NCBI GenBank assembly: GCA_021201185.1
Contig: JAJQFJ010000019.1
Coordinates: 1-40,930, forward strand
DNA: 40,930 nt
From: Clostridiales bacterium
GTDB taxonomy: Bacteria; Bacillota; Clostridia; Oscillospirales; Oscillospiraceae
Reading direction: 5' to 3'
The notes under the pieces are model-generated. The model saw only the letters and a program-made list of their open reading frames with translations. It had not been told where the DNA came from and searched no databases. The translations under genes were made by a program, and so were the position numbers. The number at the start of each line of letters is the position of its first letter. Positions within the stretch are counted from its first letter, which is position 1. Shown in pieces: positions 30,641-40,930 of this stretch.

Positions 30641-31939
30641 TTACTCCACCTTCGCCCGTCCAATGGAATCGTAGACCACACCGCTGCCGACGAATTTGCT
30701 CACAGGGAAGCAGTTGCGGCCGTCCAGCACGATGGGATGAGCCATCAGACTGCGGAAGGTCTCCGGCTCCAGGGCCTTCACGTCCGCCCACTCGGTGAAG
30801 ATCAGGCACAGGTCGGCGTCCCGGAGGGTCTCCTCAATGGTGTCACAATAGGTGATCTCATTGGGATAGAACCGCTTGTAGTTGTTCACCCCCACTGGGT
30901 CCCAGGCGGAGATCTCTGCCCCGTCATCCAGCAGAATGGGGATGTTCACCAGGGAGGGGGCTTCCCGCAGGTCGTCCGTCTCCGGCTTGAAGGTCAGGCC
31001 CAGGACGGCCACCTTTTTGCCCTCCAGGGAGTCGTAGTAGCTGCGGGCCTTTTTCACCAGCACCAGCTTCTGCTGGTCGTTGACCTCGATGGCGGCCTTG
31101 ATGGTCTTCAGCTCCCGGTCATAGTAGTTGGAGACCCAGTGCAGCGCCTTGGTGTCCTTGGGGAAGCAGGAGCCGCCGTAGCCGATGCCCGCGTTGAGGA
31201 ACTTGTTTCCGATGCGGGGGTCCAGGCCCATGCCCCTGGCCACGTCCTGGATATCCGCTCCCAGCAGCTCGCACAGGTTGGCGATCTCGTTGATATAGGA
31301 GATCTTCAGCGCCAGGAAGTCGTTGGAGGCGTATTTGATCATCTCGGCGCTGCGCCGGTTGGTGACCACCATCGGCTGATCCAGCCCGGCATAGACTGCG
31401 CGCATGACCTCCTCGGCGTGCTGAGACTCCACGCCGATGACGATGCGGGAGGCGTGGAGGGTGTCCTTCACTGCGGTGCCCTGGGACAGGAACTCCGGAT
31501 TGGAGGCCAGCTCCACCGCCACCGGATGGGCCAGCTTCTCCCGGAGCCGCTGCTCCAGCTTGTCGTTGGTGCCGATAGGGACGGTGGACTTGACCACCAC
31601 GATGCAGTCCCGCTCCAGGGTGGCGGCGATCTGGTCGATGACTTGATTTACATAAGACAGATTGGCGGAGCCGTCCCGCTTCTCCGGGGTGCCCACGCCG
31701 ATATAGATGACCTCGGCGTCCCGGTAGGCGGAGGCATAGTCGGTGGTGAAGGTGAGCCGCTCCATGTTGGCGGCCATCAGCTCCTCCAGCCCTGGCTCGT
31801 AGATGGGGGAGATGCCCTGACGCATGGTTTCCACCTTTTTCTCGTCCACATCCACACAGGTGACGTTGTGGCCCAGATGGGCCAGCACGACTCCGGTGAC
31901 CAGGCCCACATAGCCTGTCCCGGCAATGGCAATTTTCAT
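30641..31939 (-). CDS. ugd: UDP-glucose 6-dehydrogenase
   Basis: Oxidises UDP-glucose twice with NAD to UDP-glucuronate, a precursor for acidic polysaccharides. 432 residues with the N-terminal NAD motif GTGYVG (7-12), the central NPEFLSQGTAVKD and the catalytic thiol Cys258 in GYGGSCFPKD. Start: ATG 31939 with AAGGAG nine bases upstream; an in-frame TTG six bases earlier is unlikely. The best relatives are UDP-glucose dehydrogenases, though UDP-ManNAc dehydrogenases have the same layout; the PEFLSQGTA and GSCFPKD forms favour UDP-glucose. It lies between the giant glycosyltransferase and the acyltransferase. Confidence 0.93.
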   Translation of the reverse strand: MKIAIAGTGYVGLVTGVVLAHLGHNVTCVDVDEKKVETMRQGISPIYEPGLEELMAANMERLTFTTDYASAYRDAEVIYIGVGTPEKRDGSANLSYVNQVIDQIAATLERDCIVVVKSTVPIGTNDKLEQRLREKLAHPVAVELASNPEFLSQGTAVKDTLHASRIVIGVESQHAEEVMRAVYAGLDQPMVVTNRRSAEMIKYASNDFLALKISYINEIANLCELLGADIQDVARGMGLDPRIGNKFLNAGIGYGGSCFPKDTKALHWVSNYYDRELKTIKAAIEVNDQQKLVLVKKARSYYDSLEGKKVAVLGLTFKPETDDLREAPSLVNIPILLDDGAEISAWDPVGVNNYKRFYPNEITYCDTIEETLRDADLCLIFTEWADVKALEPETFRSLMAHPIVLDGRNCFPVSKFVGSGVVYDSIGRAKVE

Positions 31940-31965
31940 AGTCAAACGCTCCTTTTGTCTACGCT

Positions 31966-34900
31966 TTATTTTCGTTTCAGCAGCTTTTTCAGCTTGCGGA
32001 GGGGCCAGGTGAAAATACGGCCGATCTTCCAGGAGAGGGAGTTGCGCATCCGCTTCTGCTTGGCAGTGCTGGCATCCAGGCGTTCCTTGAGCCGCATTTT
32101 GTCCTTTTCCAGTCGGGCGATGCGTTTTTCCAGCTGTTTTTCCGTGCTTTTCTGTTCATTGAGGCTGTTCTGGAGGCGATCCCTTGTGGCCTGCATAGAG
32201 TTGGCTTTTGCCCTGGCCAGCTCAAGCTGATGGAACAGGTAATTCTCGGCCGTATCGTTCAGGATGAGCTGAGCCTCGCTATACTCCTTCGGCTCATAGA
32301 AGTAGTCCTCCTCGTGGGAAGTGACTCCCAGATCGGTCAGCCAGTCGGTCTGGAGTTGCTTGTACAGCAGATAGTACGTGGGGCCAGTGATCGTGTTCAG
32401 GTTCCACAACGCGAAGTGGAGACTGTAGTTGACAAAGTCCTGCTCATACCGCTGGAAGAGGCCCCAGTCCGTCAGCTGCTGCCGCAGGGCACACAGGGCG
32501 TCGTAGAAGCATCGCCAACTCTTCTCCCGGGTGACGGACAGGCTGCCGTTGTCCCGGCGGTGATGGGCCAGGACGTTGTTCATGGTGGAGATGCGCTCCG
32601 CCTTGACCAGGGCAGAAAAGACGAAGAGCATATCGTTGGTGGTGCGCTGCTCCTGGAACTGAAGCCCCAGAGACCGGACGAAATCTGCCCGGAACAGCTT
32701 GTCCCAGGCCCAGCCCATAAAGGCCCGGAAGACGTCCTTTTCGATGTCCGCTCCGGCGAAGGGCCGCTCCTCAGGCAACAGGCTCTCGTTGATGGTGTAC
32801 CGGGCGCCGGCGTACCGGCCGGAGCTTTCGGTATACTGGTTGCAGCGAAACACTACGATGTCGCTGTCCTCCGTGTGGGCCCGCTCGTAGGCGATCTTGA
32901 GCATATCATACTCGAAGAAGTCGTCGGCGTCCAGGAAGGAGAGGTACTGGCCCCGGGCGATCTTCATGCCGTAGTTCCTGGCGGCGCCTGCCCCGGCGTT
33001 GGCCTGGGTGAGGACGATGACCCGACTGTCCCGCTCCTGATACTCCCGTAGGATCTCCGGAGAGCGGTCAGTAGAGCCGTCGTCCACACAGATGACCTCG
33101 ATGCGTTGTTCTGCCCGGGTGAGGACGGAATCCAGACACTGGCGGAGGTACTGCTCCGCATTGTACACCGGGATGATGACCGAGACACGTATCGTCTCAA
33201 AATAGGCGTCCGGGTCGGCCACAATTTCGTCGAGGTGCGTCCAGAAGCCCGGACCGAACAGCTCCTCATCCAGCAGACCGGCCTCCAGCGGCTCCTTGAA
33301 CTCGTCCCGGATATGGTGCAGATATTCCCGCCGCAGTTCATCGCCGATACGACGATAGGTGATCATATAGCTGACAAACTTCTTGCGGTAGAAGGCGGGG
33401 GTAAAACGCTCTATCTTGTCGGGATACTGCTTCAGCCAATCCCAGATTAGCCGGTACTCCTCGGTGGCACAGTACATCTTCTTGGTGCTGAGCATGGAGG
33501 CGTTGGGGTTGTCCCGGCGATAGTGATAGTAGGGGGTGTGGACGAACCAGGTGCGATGGGCGCAGGAAAAGGTCTTGAACCAGAAGCCGTTATCCTGGTA
33601 GGAGGCCCCTGGGGTCTCGTTGTGCCGGATATGGTTTTTATTCAAAAAGTCCAGGTTGTAGATGCCCGCCCAGGTATTCATCACCAGCTTGAAGACCGAG
33701 GTGTCCTCCCACGGGTCGATGACCTGTCCGTAATAGCGTCTGGTGTTGGCAAGATTGGTGCGCTTCCGTTTCAGGGTGCCGTCAGCGCCAACGGTGAAGA
33801 TATAGAAATCCGCCTTGACCAGATCCAACTGCTCCCGGTGGGCGATGCGGTAGAGAGAGGCGAACATATCCGGGGGAACGAAATCGTCCGGCTCCAGGAT
33901 GCCCAGATAGGCTCCCTTTGCCGCGTCGATGCCCCGGTTCATGGCCTTGCCATAGCCTCCGTTGGGGCCGTCCAGAACACGAAAACGCTTGTCCACGTCG
34001 GCAAATTCTCTGATAATGGCCATAGAGCTGTCCGTGGAGCCGTCGTTGACACAGAGAAACTCCATCTCATCCAGCGTCTGCTGAGACAGACTGTAGAGTG
34101 CCTCGGTCAGATAGTCCTCCACGTTGTAGATGGGCAGCACCACCGAGACCTTGGGGGACTTTACGGCGCTGTGGAAGAGCTGAACCGTTTTCGGAGAAGC
34201 CTTCCGACGGGAGGGGGCGTTGAGCGTATGGCACCTGGATACATAGAGGGTCTTCAGCTGACAGGCGCAGGCGCCCTGATAGCTCTGGACGAAGTCCCGG
34301 GTGGCGTCCATGATCTGCTGACCGATCTCGTCGTCCTGACCGAAGTCCTGGAACCAGTTGAAGAGGTCGGTGAACTCCTTCACCATAATCCGATCCGTCA
34401 CGTCAGGCGACACGTTGTCCCGGGCCAGCCGCTCCTCTACAATGCGGATGGAGCGGAAGTGGCAGTCAAAGTGCCTGGAGCGGAGACCGACCAGCGAGTT
34501 CTCCAGGTTGATCCGGTGGACCACCAGCCGATCCCGGGCCAGCATCATCCGGTCGGCGTTGGTGATGACGGCTGCAAAGAACGAGCGGTCGTTGACGCAG
34601 AACAGGTCGCTGAAGCGCAGAGCGTGCTCCTCCAGGAAGGTGCGCCGATACAGCCCATTCCAGGGGGCGACGTTGACCTTGTAGATGGGGCTGCCCTCCT
34701 CCAGGGTCAGCAGGCGATGGAAGCTGCCGACCTCCATGCGGCTCAGGGTGAAGGAGGGACGATCAACTGCCGCATCCTGCTCGACGTCCCAGGTCACCGT
34801 GGCAAACTTGAGCAGATCCAGGTCATATTTTACTGCCCGGGCGTACAGCGCCTCATAGGCGTGGTCCAGCACATAGTCGTCTGCATCCAAAAAGTGGACA

Positions 34901-35151
34901 TATTCGCCGGTTGCCACAGCCAGGCCGGCGTTCCGGGCCACTCCGGCGTGGAGGTTGTCCTGATGGAGCAACCGGACCCGGCTGTCCTTTTTGGCATACC
35001 GCCGGAGGATGTCCGGGGAGCTGTCGGTGGAGCCGTCGTCCACACAGATAACCTCAATGTCCCTGAGAGACTGATTCAGGACGCTGTCCAGGGTCTGCTC
35101 CAGATAGGCGGAGGCGTTATAGACGGGAATGATAATAGAAAGCTTCGGCAT
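31966..35151 (-). CDS. giant glycosyltransferase with three GT2 domains and a coiled-coil tail
   Basis: 1061 residues. Three GT-A family 2 modules follow each other: about 4-230 (LSIIIPVYNASAYLEQ, VDDGSTDSS, DADD at 89-92), 335-560 (VSVVLPIYNVEDYL, VNDGSTDSS, EPDD at 420-423) and 656-880 (VSVIIPVYNAEQYL, VDDGSTDRS, DADD at 741-744). Modules 1 and 3 resemble each other more than module 2, which has Glu-Pro in place of Asp-Ala in the metal motif. Residues about 975-1035 form a charged coiled coil and the end is very basic (RKLKKLLKRK), suited to membrane or partner contact. No membrane helix. It would add several sugars in sequence to a surface polymer. Start: ATG 35151 after a purine-rich GAGAGAG site. 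First gene of the unit with ugd and the acyltransferase. Confidence 0.92.
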   Translation of the reverse strand: MPKLSIIIPVYNASAYLEQTLDSVLNQSLRDIEVICVDDGSTDSSPDILRRYAKKDSRVRLLHQDNLHAGVARNAGLAVATGEYVHFLDADDYVLDHAYEALYARAVKYDLDLLKFATVTWDVEQDAAVDRPSFTLSRMEVGSFHRLLTLEEGSPIYKVNVAPWNGLYRRTFLEEHALRFSDLFCVNDRSFFAAVITNADRMMLARDRLVVHRINLENSLVGLRSRHFDCHFRSIRIVEERLARDNVSPDVTDRIMVKEFTDLFNWFQDFGQDDEIGQQIMDATRDFVQSYQGACACQLKTLYVSRCHTLNAPSRRKASPKTVQLFHSAVKSPKVSVVLPIYNVEDYLTEALYSLSQQTLDEMEFLCVNDGSTDSSMAIIREFADVDKRFRVLDGPNGGYGKAMNRGIDAAKGAYLGILEPDDFVPPDMFASLYRIAHREQLDLVKADFYIFTVGADGTLKRKRTNLANTRRYYGQVIDPWEDTSVFKLVMNTWAGIYNLDFLNKNHIRHNETPGASYQDNGFWFKTFSCAHRTWFVHTPYYHYRRDNPNASMLSTKKMYCATEEYRLIWDWLKQYPDKIERFTPAFYRKKFVSYMITYRRIGDELRREYLHHIRDEFKEPLEAGLLDEELFGPGFWTHLDEIVADPDAYFETIRVSVIIPVYNAEQYLRQCLDSVLTRAEQRIEVICVDDGSTDRSPEILREYQERDSRVIVLTQANAGAGAARNYGMKIARGQYLSFLDADDFFEYDMLKIAYERAHTEDSDIVVFRCNQYTESSGRYAGARYTINESLLPEERPFAGADIEKDVFRAFMGWAWDKLFRADFVRSLGLQFQEQRTTNDMLFVFSALVKAERISTMNNVLAHHRRDNGSLSVTREKSWRCFYDALCALRQQLTDWGLFQRYEQDFVNYSLHFALWNLNTITGPTYYLLYKQLQTDWLTDLGVTSHEEDYFYEPKEYSEAQLILNDTAENYLFHQLELARAKANSMQATRDRLQNSLNEQKSTEKQLEKRIARLEKDKMRLKERLDASTAKQKRMRNSLSWKIGRIFTWPLRKLKKLLKRK

Positions 35152-35195
35152 AGCATTCTCTCTCTTTCTGGCAAAATGAAAGCATAGCAGTTTTC

Positions 35196-35224
35196 ATTAT
35201 AATCTGACATGGAAGAAAAAGCAA
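35196..35224 (-). promoter_or_regulatory. sigma-A promoter of the glycosyltransferase-ugd unit
   Basis: Minus-strand TTGCTT (35224-35219), 17-base spacer, TATAAT (35201-35196), about 45 bases before the start codon. Confidence 0.8.
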
Positions 35225-35256
35225 CCCATTTTCCCCAAAACGAGGGTCCGTTCGCC

Positions 35257-35290
35257 GCCCGGTATCCCGGCTGATGGAGCCGGGCGGGAT
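35257..35290 (-). terminator. probable terminator of the methyltransferase gene
   Basis: GC-rich stem CCGCCCGG / CCGGGCGG around an inner CCCGGCTGATGGAG segment, immediately after the stop codon on the minus strand; a short GTTTTGG follows some distance away. Moderate support only. Confidence 0.5.
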
Positions 35291-35291
35291 A

Positions 35292-36413
35292 TCAGACCTT
35301 CCCGTACTGAAACAGGTCGCACTTGATCATCCCGTTGTAGAGCTTCCGTTTTTTCTTCGCCCTCTGGCCGAAGGCCTCCTCAAATTCCGTGTGGGAGGAG
35401 AGGATACTTACCCGCCAGCCCTCCGGGAGACGGCGGACGGCGGCTCCAAAGGTGTGGTACAGCCGGGCGGCCTCCTCCTTTTCCAGCAGACGCTCCCCAT
35501 AGGGGGGATTGGTCACCACCCGGCCATAGGGCTCGTGGGCATAGAACCGCCCGGCGTCTGCCACCTCGAAGCGGACGGTGTTCTCCACCTCTGCCTTGAC
35601 GGCGTTTTCCTGGGCAATGCGGATGGCGTTGGCGTCGATGTCGCCGCCCCAGATGTCGTATACCCGGTCATACTCCTGGTCTAGCGCCTCCTCTACCGCA
35701 TCCATCCAGAAGCGGCTGTCTACGATGCCCCATTTCTGGGCGGCAAAGTGACGGTTCAGGCCGGGGGCGCGGTTTTTGGCGATGAGGGCTGCCTCGATGC
35801 AGATGGTGCCGGAGCCACAGAAGGGGTCGCAGAAGGGGTCAAGTCCCCGGTATTTGGACAGCAGCACCATGGCGGCGGCCAGGGTCTCCCGGAGAGGGGC
35901 CTCCACCCCCACCGCCCGGTAGCCCCGCTTATACAGCCCCGGGCCGGAGGTGTCCAGGCACAGGCACACCTCGTCCTTCATGATGGAGAACTGAATTTGA
36001 TACCGCTCTCCGGTCTCCGGCAGCCACTCCAGGCCGTAGGCCCGGCAGAGCCGCTGAGAGACGGCTTTTTTCACGATAGACTGGCAGGCGGGAACGGAGT
36101 GGAGCTGGGAGTTGATGGAGTAGCCCTTCACCGGGCTCTCCCCGTCCCGGGGGATGATATCCTCCCAGGGGACGGAGAGCGTCCCCTGAAACAGCTCCTC
36201 AAAGGTCTCCGCCCGGAACCGGGCCAGCACCAGCAGCACCCTGGCCCCGCAGCGGAGCTGAATGTTCATCCGGGGCAGGTCGGCAAGGTTGCCCTTGCAG
36301 AACACCCGCCCGTTCTCTGCCCGGACCTCCGGGAGCTTCAGCTTGATCAGCTCATCTGCCACCAGCCGCTCCAGCCCCAGCAGACAGGGCACCATATATT
36401 CCACCTGTTCCAT
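35292..36413 (-). CDS. THUMP-domain rRNA guanine-N2 methyltransferase (RlmL/YpsC-like)
   Basis: 374 residues. An N-terminal ferredoxin-like plus THUMP RNA-binding region (about 1-160) is followed by a Rossmann methyltransferase with the SAM motif DPFCGSGTICIEAAL (196-210), the acidic GGDIDANAI (257-265) and the N2-guanine motif NPPYGERL (302-309). This matches the single-domain relatives of E. coli RlmL that modify 23S rRNA at G2445. Start: ATG 36413 with AAGGAAG six bases upstream; the extended frame to 36497 covers the promoter. Monocistronic. The exact target base is inferred from the family. Confidence 0.9.
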   Translation of the reverse strand: MEQVEYMVPCLLGLERLVADELIKLKLPEVRAENGRVFCKGNLADLPRMNIQLRCGARVLLVLARFRAETFEELFQGTLSVPWEDIIPRDGESPVKGYSINSQLHSVPACQSIVKKAVSQRLCRAYGLEWLPETGERYQIQFSIMKDEVCLCLDTSGPGLYKRGYRAVGVEAPLRETLAAAMVLLSKYRGLDPFCDPFCGSGTICIEAALIAKNRAPGLNRHFAAQKWGIVDSRFWMDAVEEALDQEYDRVYDIWGGDIDANAIRIAQENAVKAEVENTVRFEVADAGRFYAHEPYGRVVTNPPYGERLLEKEEAARLYHTFGAAVRRLPEGWRVSILSSHTEFEEAFGQRAKKKRKLYNGMIKCDLFQYGKV

Positions 36414-36447
36414 TGAAACACTTCCTTTATCTTCCACGATCCTCCAC

Positions 36448-36476
36448 AGTATACCTGATTTCGCCGCCAATGGCAA
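36448..36476 (-). promoter_or_regulatory. sigma-A promoter of the methyltransferase
   Basis: Minus-strand TTGCCA (36476-36471), 17-base spacer, TATACT (36453-36448). Confidence 0.82.
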
Positions 36477-36538
36477 AGGGTTTCTGTACGCTAGCACTGT
36501 TTAGAACTCTGAATTCCCTGCTGGACTTTCAAAAAAGA

Positions 36539-36567
36539 TTTACATTTCCACAGGGATATGATATGAT
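36539..36567 (+). promoter_or_regulatory. sigma-A promoter of the NfeD-SPFH operon
   Basis: TTTACA (36539-36544), 17-base spacer, TATGAT (36562-36567), 37 bases before the first start codon. Confidence 0.85.
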
Positions 36568-36603
36568 GACTCTGTAAAGCCATGAGAAAGGGGGCGGTAG
36601 GCC

Positions 36604-37065
36604 ATGACGCCAACGGTATTTTGGGTGATCGCCGTGATCGTATTCGCCGTTGTGGAGGGGATCACGGTGGGCCTTGCCTCCATCTGGTTCGTGGCGGGGG
36701 CGCTGGCAGCGGTGATCGTCAGTCTGTTTACATCCAATATATGGATTCAGGCGGCGGTTTTCCTGGCAGTGTCCATTCTCTCCCTGGCGGCGTTCAAGCC
36801 CCTGGTGGAGCGGTATCTGATACCAAAGGGCAGCAAGGCGGCCACCAACATTGACAGCATCATCGGCCGGGAGGCGGTGGTCCGGGAGGACATCTGCAAC
36901 CTGGAAAACCGTGGGCAGGTCAAGATCGGCGGTCTGGAGTGGTCTGCCCTGTCCGAGACGGGAGAGGATATCCCCGCCGGAACGGTGGTCGTGGTAGACC
37001 GCATCGAAGGGGTCAGGGTGTATGTACATCCCGCCCCGGTGGAGTCCGTAAGTACACAGGGGTAA
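36604..37065 (+). CDS. NfeD-family membrane protein
   Basis: A 153-residue short NfeD: two to three membrane helices within the first 70 residues (WVIAVIVFAVVEGITVGLAS, WFVAGALAAVIVSLF, AAVFLAVSILSLAAF) and a cytoplasmic OB-fold at about 85-148 (GREAVVREDI ... GLEWSALSETGEDIPAGTVVVVDRIEGVRVYV in separate strands). NfeD proteins partner SPFH proteins, encoded 21 bases downstream here, in membrane microdomains; the biochemical role is not settled. The ATG has AAAGGGGG about ten bases upstream. Confidence 0.9.
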   Translation: MTPTVFWVIAVIVFAVVEGITVGLASIWFVAGALAAVIVSLFTSNIWIQAAVFLAVSILSLAAFKPLVERYLIPKGSKAATNIDSIIGREAVVREDICNLENRGQVKIGGLEWSALSETGEDIPAGTVVVVDRIEGVRVYVHPAPVESVSTQG

Positions 37066-37086
37066 AGGAAGAAAGGAGACTGTCCC

Positions 37087-37992
37087 ATGCAAATCGTCGC
37101 ATTGATCGTGCTGATCGTTCTGGTGTTGCTGGTCCTAATCAAAAACATCGTCATCGTCCGCCAGTCCCAGGCCTATGTGGTGGAACGGCTGGGGGTCTTC
37201 TCCGCCGTATGGGGCGTGGGCATCCACTTCAAGGCCCCCTTTATCGAGCGGGTGGCCAAGGCCGTCTCCCTGAAGGAGCAGATCGCTGACTTCCCCCCTC
37301 AGCCGGTGATCACCAAGGACAACGTCACCATCCAGATCGACACCGTCCTCTTCTTCCAGATCACCGACCCCAAGCTGTACACCTACGGCGTGGAGCATCC
37401 CATGGCCGCCATCGAGAACCTGACGGCCACCACGCTCCGTAATATCATCGGCGATTTGGAGCTGGACCAGTCCCTGACCAGCCGTGACATCATCAACTCC
37501 CAGATGCGGGCCATCCTGGATGAGGCCACCGACCCCTGGGGCATCAAGGTCAACCGGGTGGAGCTGAAAAACATCCTCCCGCCCAAGGAGATTCAGGACG
37601 CCATGGAGCGCCAGATGAAGGCCGAGCGGGAGCGCCGGGAGCAGATCCTCCAGGCCGAGGGCAAGAAGCAGAGCCAGATCCTGGTGGCCGAGGGCGAGCG
37701 CCAGTCCGTTATCCTCAAGGCAGAGGCCAACAAGGAGGCCAAGCTGCTGGAGGCCGAGGCCCAGGCCCAGGCCGTCCTCAAGGTGCAGGAGGCTCAGGCT
37801 CAGGCCATCCGCCTTCTGAATGAGGCGGCTCCCAGCGACGGGGTCATCAAGCTCAGAGCGCTGGAGTCCTTCACCGCCGCCGCCGACGGCAAGGCCACCA
37901 AGATCATCATCCCCTCCGAGATCCAGTCCCTGGCGGGGCTGGCAGAGGGCCTGAAGGCCGTGGTGGACTCCCCGGAGCCGAAGGCAGAGTAA
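37087..37992 (+). CDS. SPFH/stomatin-family membrane protein (QmcA-like)
   Basis: 301 residues: one N-terminal membrane helix (about 3-19), the SPFH/Band 7 domain (about 22-190, with ERLGVFSAVWGVGIHFKAPF and QPVITKDNVTIQIDTVLFFQ split across two strands), a long coiled coil rich in Ala/Glu/Gln (about 190-262) and a short hydrophobic end. Stomatin-type proteins form ring or cage oligomers that surround membrane enzymes and proteases. The neighbour NfeD is the usual partner. Good AGAAAGGAG site before the ATG. Confidence 0.93.
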   Translation: MQIVALIVLIVLVLLVLIKNIVIVRQSQAYVVERLGVFSAVWGVGIHFKAPFIERVAKAVSLKEQIADFPPQPVITKDNVTIQIDTVLFFQITDPKLYTYGVEHPMAAIENLTATTLRNIIGDLELDQSLTSRDIINSQMRAILDEATDPWGIKVNRVELKNILPPKEIQDAMERQMKAERERREQILQAEGKKQSQILVAEGERQSVILKAEANKEAKLLEAEAQAQAVLKVQEAQAQAIRLLNEAAPSDGVIKLRALESFTAAADGKATKIIIPSEIQSLAGLAEGLKAVVDSPEPKAE

Positions 37993-38014
37993 AACAAATT
38001 TTTACGGCATCCCA

Positions 38015-38050
38015 CCCGCCGCAGCGAAGCCATTCGCCGCGGCGGGCTTT
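38015..38050 (+). terminator. probable terminator of the NfeD-SPFH operon
   Basis: Stem CCCGCCGC / GCGGCGGG (38015-38022 with 38039-38046) with inner pairing, followed by CTTTGC. T-tract short. Confidence 0.6.
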
Positions 38051-38100
38051 GCATAGAAACGTCCCTCCGGCGTAAACTGGGTACAGCGGCTCGGGATGAA

Positions 38101-38127
38101 TTTGCACTCGTGAACGTGCTGTGCAAG
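38101..38127 (+). promoter_or_regulatory. degenerate CIRCE-like element
   Basis: TTTGCACTC-N9-CTGTGCAAG. The left arm matches CIRCE in eight of nine bases and the spacer is exactly nine, but the right arm matches in about five of nine; six base pairs of dyad symmetry remain. 75 bases upstream (centre to centre) of the better element. Confidence 0.35.
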
Positions 38128-38175
38128 CGCTGAACGACTTTTAAAACTGGCAAAATGAGATTCCCCTTTTTAATT

Positions 38176-38202
38176 TTAGCACTTAATCAAACAGAGTGCC
38201 AG
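38176..38202 (+). promoter_or_regulatory. CIRCE element (HrcA operator)
   Basis: TTAGCACTT-N9-GAGTGCCAG, compared with the CIRCE consensus TTAGCACTC-N9-GAGTGCTAA: 15 of 18 arm bases match and the spacer is exactly nine. It lies upstream of hsp20 and indicates HrcA repression lifted by heat. I did not find a confident sigma-A pair in 38051-38328. Confidence 0.85.
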
Positions 38203-38328
38203 AATTTACGGTTTGGACACGGACGGTTCACAATTTTTTCACATTCGTGCCGTATCATATAGTCAAACAAAAAGGATGACCGGGCTCCGAAAGAAACGGG
38301 GCCGCCGGGTCAGGAAAGGAATTTCATT

Positions 38329-38754
38329 ATGGCAATGTATACTATGGTACCCTTTGGTCGCCGCAGCGACAGTCTCTTCGATCAGATGGAGCGGAGCTTC
38401 TGGAAGGACGCCGGCTCCAGCTTCTCCTCCTTCCCCACCGACATCCGGGACGAGGGCGACAAGTTCACTCTCTCCGCTGAGCTGCCGGGCTTCCGCAAGG
38501 AGGACATTCACCTGAGTCTGGACGGTGGAGTGCTGACCATCTCCGCCCAGCACGAGGAGAGCAACGAGCAGAAGGATGAAAAGGGCGGCTACCTGTGCCG
38601 GGAGCGGCACTACGGCAGCTATCAGCGCAGCTTCTCCATCTCCGGCATCCGGGAGGACGCCATCAGTGCCAGCTATGAAAACGGCGTGCTCAAGCTGATT
38701 CTTCCCAAGGATATCCCGGTGGTGCCTGCTGCCCGTCAGATCAACATCCAGTAA
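38329..38754 (+). CDS. small heat-shock protein Hsp20
   Basis: A 141-residue alpha-crystallin-type holdase that binds unfolding proteins without ATP. The alpha-crystallin domain spans about 35-130 ([43 protein letters not shown], and the A-x-x-x-NGVL-type motif [13 protein letters not shown]), with a short C-terminal INIQ anchor (IxI-like). AAAGGA lies eight bases upstream of the ATG. It is followed by a terminator and then clpB; Hsp20 holds aggregates that ClpB later dissolves, so the pairing is functional. Confidence 0.94.
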   Translation: MAMYTMVPFGRRSDSLFDQMERSFWKDAGSSFSSFPTDIRDEGDKFTLSAELPGFRKEDIHLSLDGGVLTISAQHEESNEQKDEKGGYLCRERHYGSYQRSFSISGIREDAISASYENGVLKLILPKDIPVVPAARQINIQ

Positions 38755-38762
38755 CCTTCCCC

Positions 38763-38793
38763 GCCCTCCGGTGCCCCATCGGAGGGCATTTTA
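38763..38793 (+). terminator. terminator between hsp20 and clpB
   Basis: Perfect 8-bp stem GCCCTCCG / CGGAGGGC with a 9-nt loop, then ATTTTA. It would make clpB expression a read-through fraction of the hsp20 transcript, as no separate promoter is visible in the 27 bases that remain. Confidence 0.82.
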
Positions 38794-38819
38794 TCGACAG
38801 CCTGAAGGAGGCTTCATTC

Positions 38820-40930
<2,111 letters not shown>

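Noticed and set aside
30612..30809. N-terminal extension of the acyltransferase into ugd
   Set aside because: It would overlap ugd, has no ribosome site, and its residues are unlike the family; the TTG at 30611 has an ideal Shine-Dalgarno.
38154..38261. 35-codon open frame across the CIRCE element
   Set aside because: No ribosome site and it covers an operator; hydrophobic translation is a by-product of A/T-rich DNA.

Overview
The window looks like chromosome from a high-GC, endospore-forming gut Clostridium of the Oscillospiraceae type (Flavonifractor/Lawsonibacter/Oscillibacter-like). This is inferred from family content: a SpoVAC protein, RqcH, Mini-RNase III, a MarR/FabT-type fatty-acid regulator next to acpP, a SAM-I riboswitch in front of metK, and a CIRCE element in front of hsp20-clpB. 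Promoters follow the Gram-positive TTGACA-N17-TATAAT pattern although coding DNA is GC-rich. I see no integrase, transposase, CRISPR array or prophage block; most of the window is housekeeping plus three accessory modules.

Layout. 1-220: 3' end of an rRNA operon (5S rRNA) and a shared terminator. 230-5085 (minus): type II fatty-acid synthesis, reading fabT-acpP-fabD-fabG-fabF-fabZ plus a small Cys-rich protein; acpP is separated from fabD by an intrinsic terminator. 5186-6717: S-box controlled metK, with a long perfect palindrome over its -35 box. 6824-8124: ECF sigma factor and its probable membrane anti-sigma. 8128-9182 (minus): a DEDDh exonuclease fused to a Cys-rich domain, apparently leaderless. 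9198-15427: divergent AraC regulator and an L-rhamnose catabolic set (rhaB, an AraA/FucI-fold isomerase in place of RhaA, rhaD, and a separately promoted fucO) that would turn rhamnose into DHAP and 1,2-propanediol. 15437-17989: spore-linked genes (spoVAC with a forespore-type promoter, a Cys-containing conserved protein, and a GH25 lysozyme with an internal translation start and an overlapping 19-codon upstream ORF). 18023-21469: mrnC-rqcH and ychF. 21559-22912 (minus): DivIVA-like coiled coil and an unpaired fumarase beta subunit. 23005-23077: tRNA-Arg(CCG).

23177-27287 (plus) and 29562-35224 (minus) are surface-polysaccharide genes: an Ig-like membrane-anchored protein, two tandem Wzz/tyrosine-kinase fusions with Gly-Tyr tails, then on the other strand a giant three-domain glycosyltransferase, UDP-glucose dehydrogenase and an acyltransferase. 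Between them sit an unpaired carboxyltransferase and an NdoA/MazF endoribonuclease without a visible antitoxin. 35292-36476: THUMP rRNA methyltransferase. 36539-38050: NfeD-SPFH membrane pair. 38101-40930: heat-shock locus hsp20-clpB under one good and one degenerate CIRCE-like element; clpB runs off the window end.

No wholly new system is obvious. The most interesting items are local: the metK palindrome, the internal start in the lysozyme, the leaderless exonuclease-Zn-finger gene, the substituted rhamnose isomerase, and the duplicated Gly-Tyr-tailed kinases.
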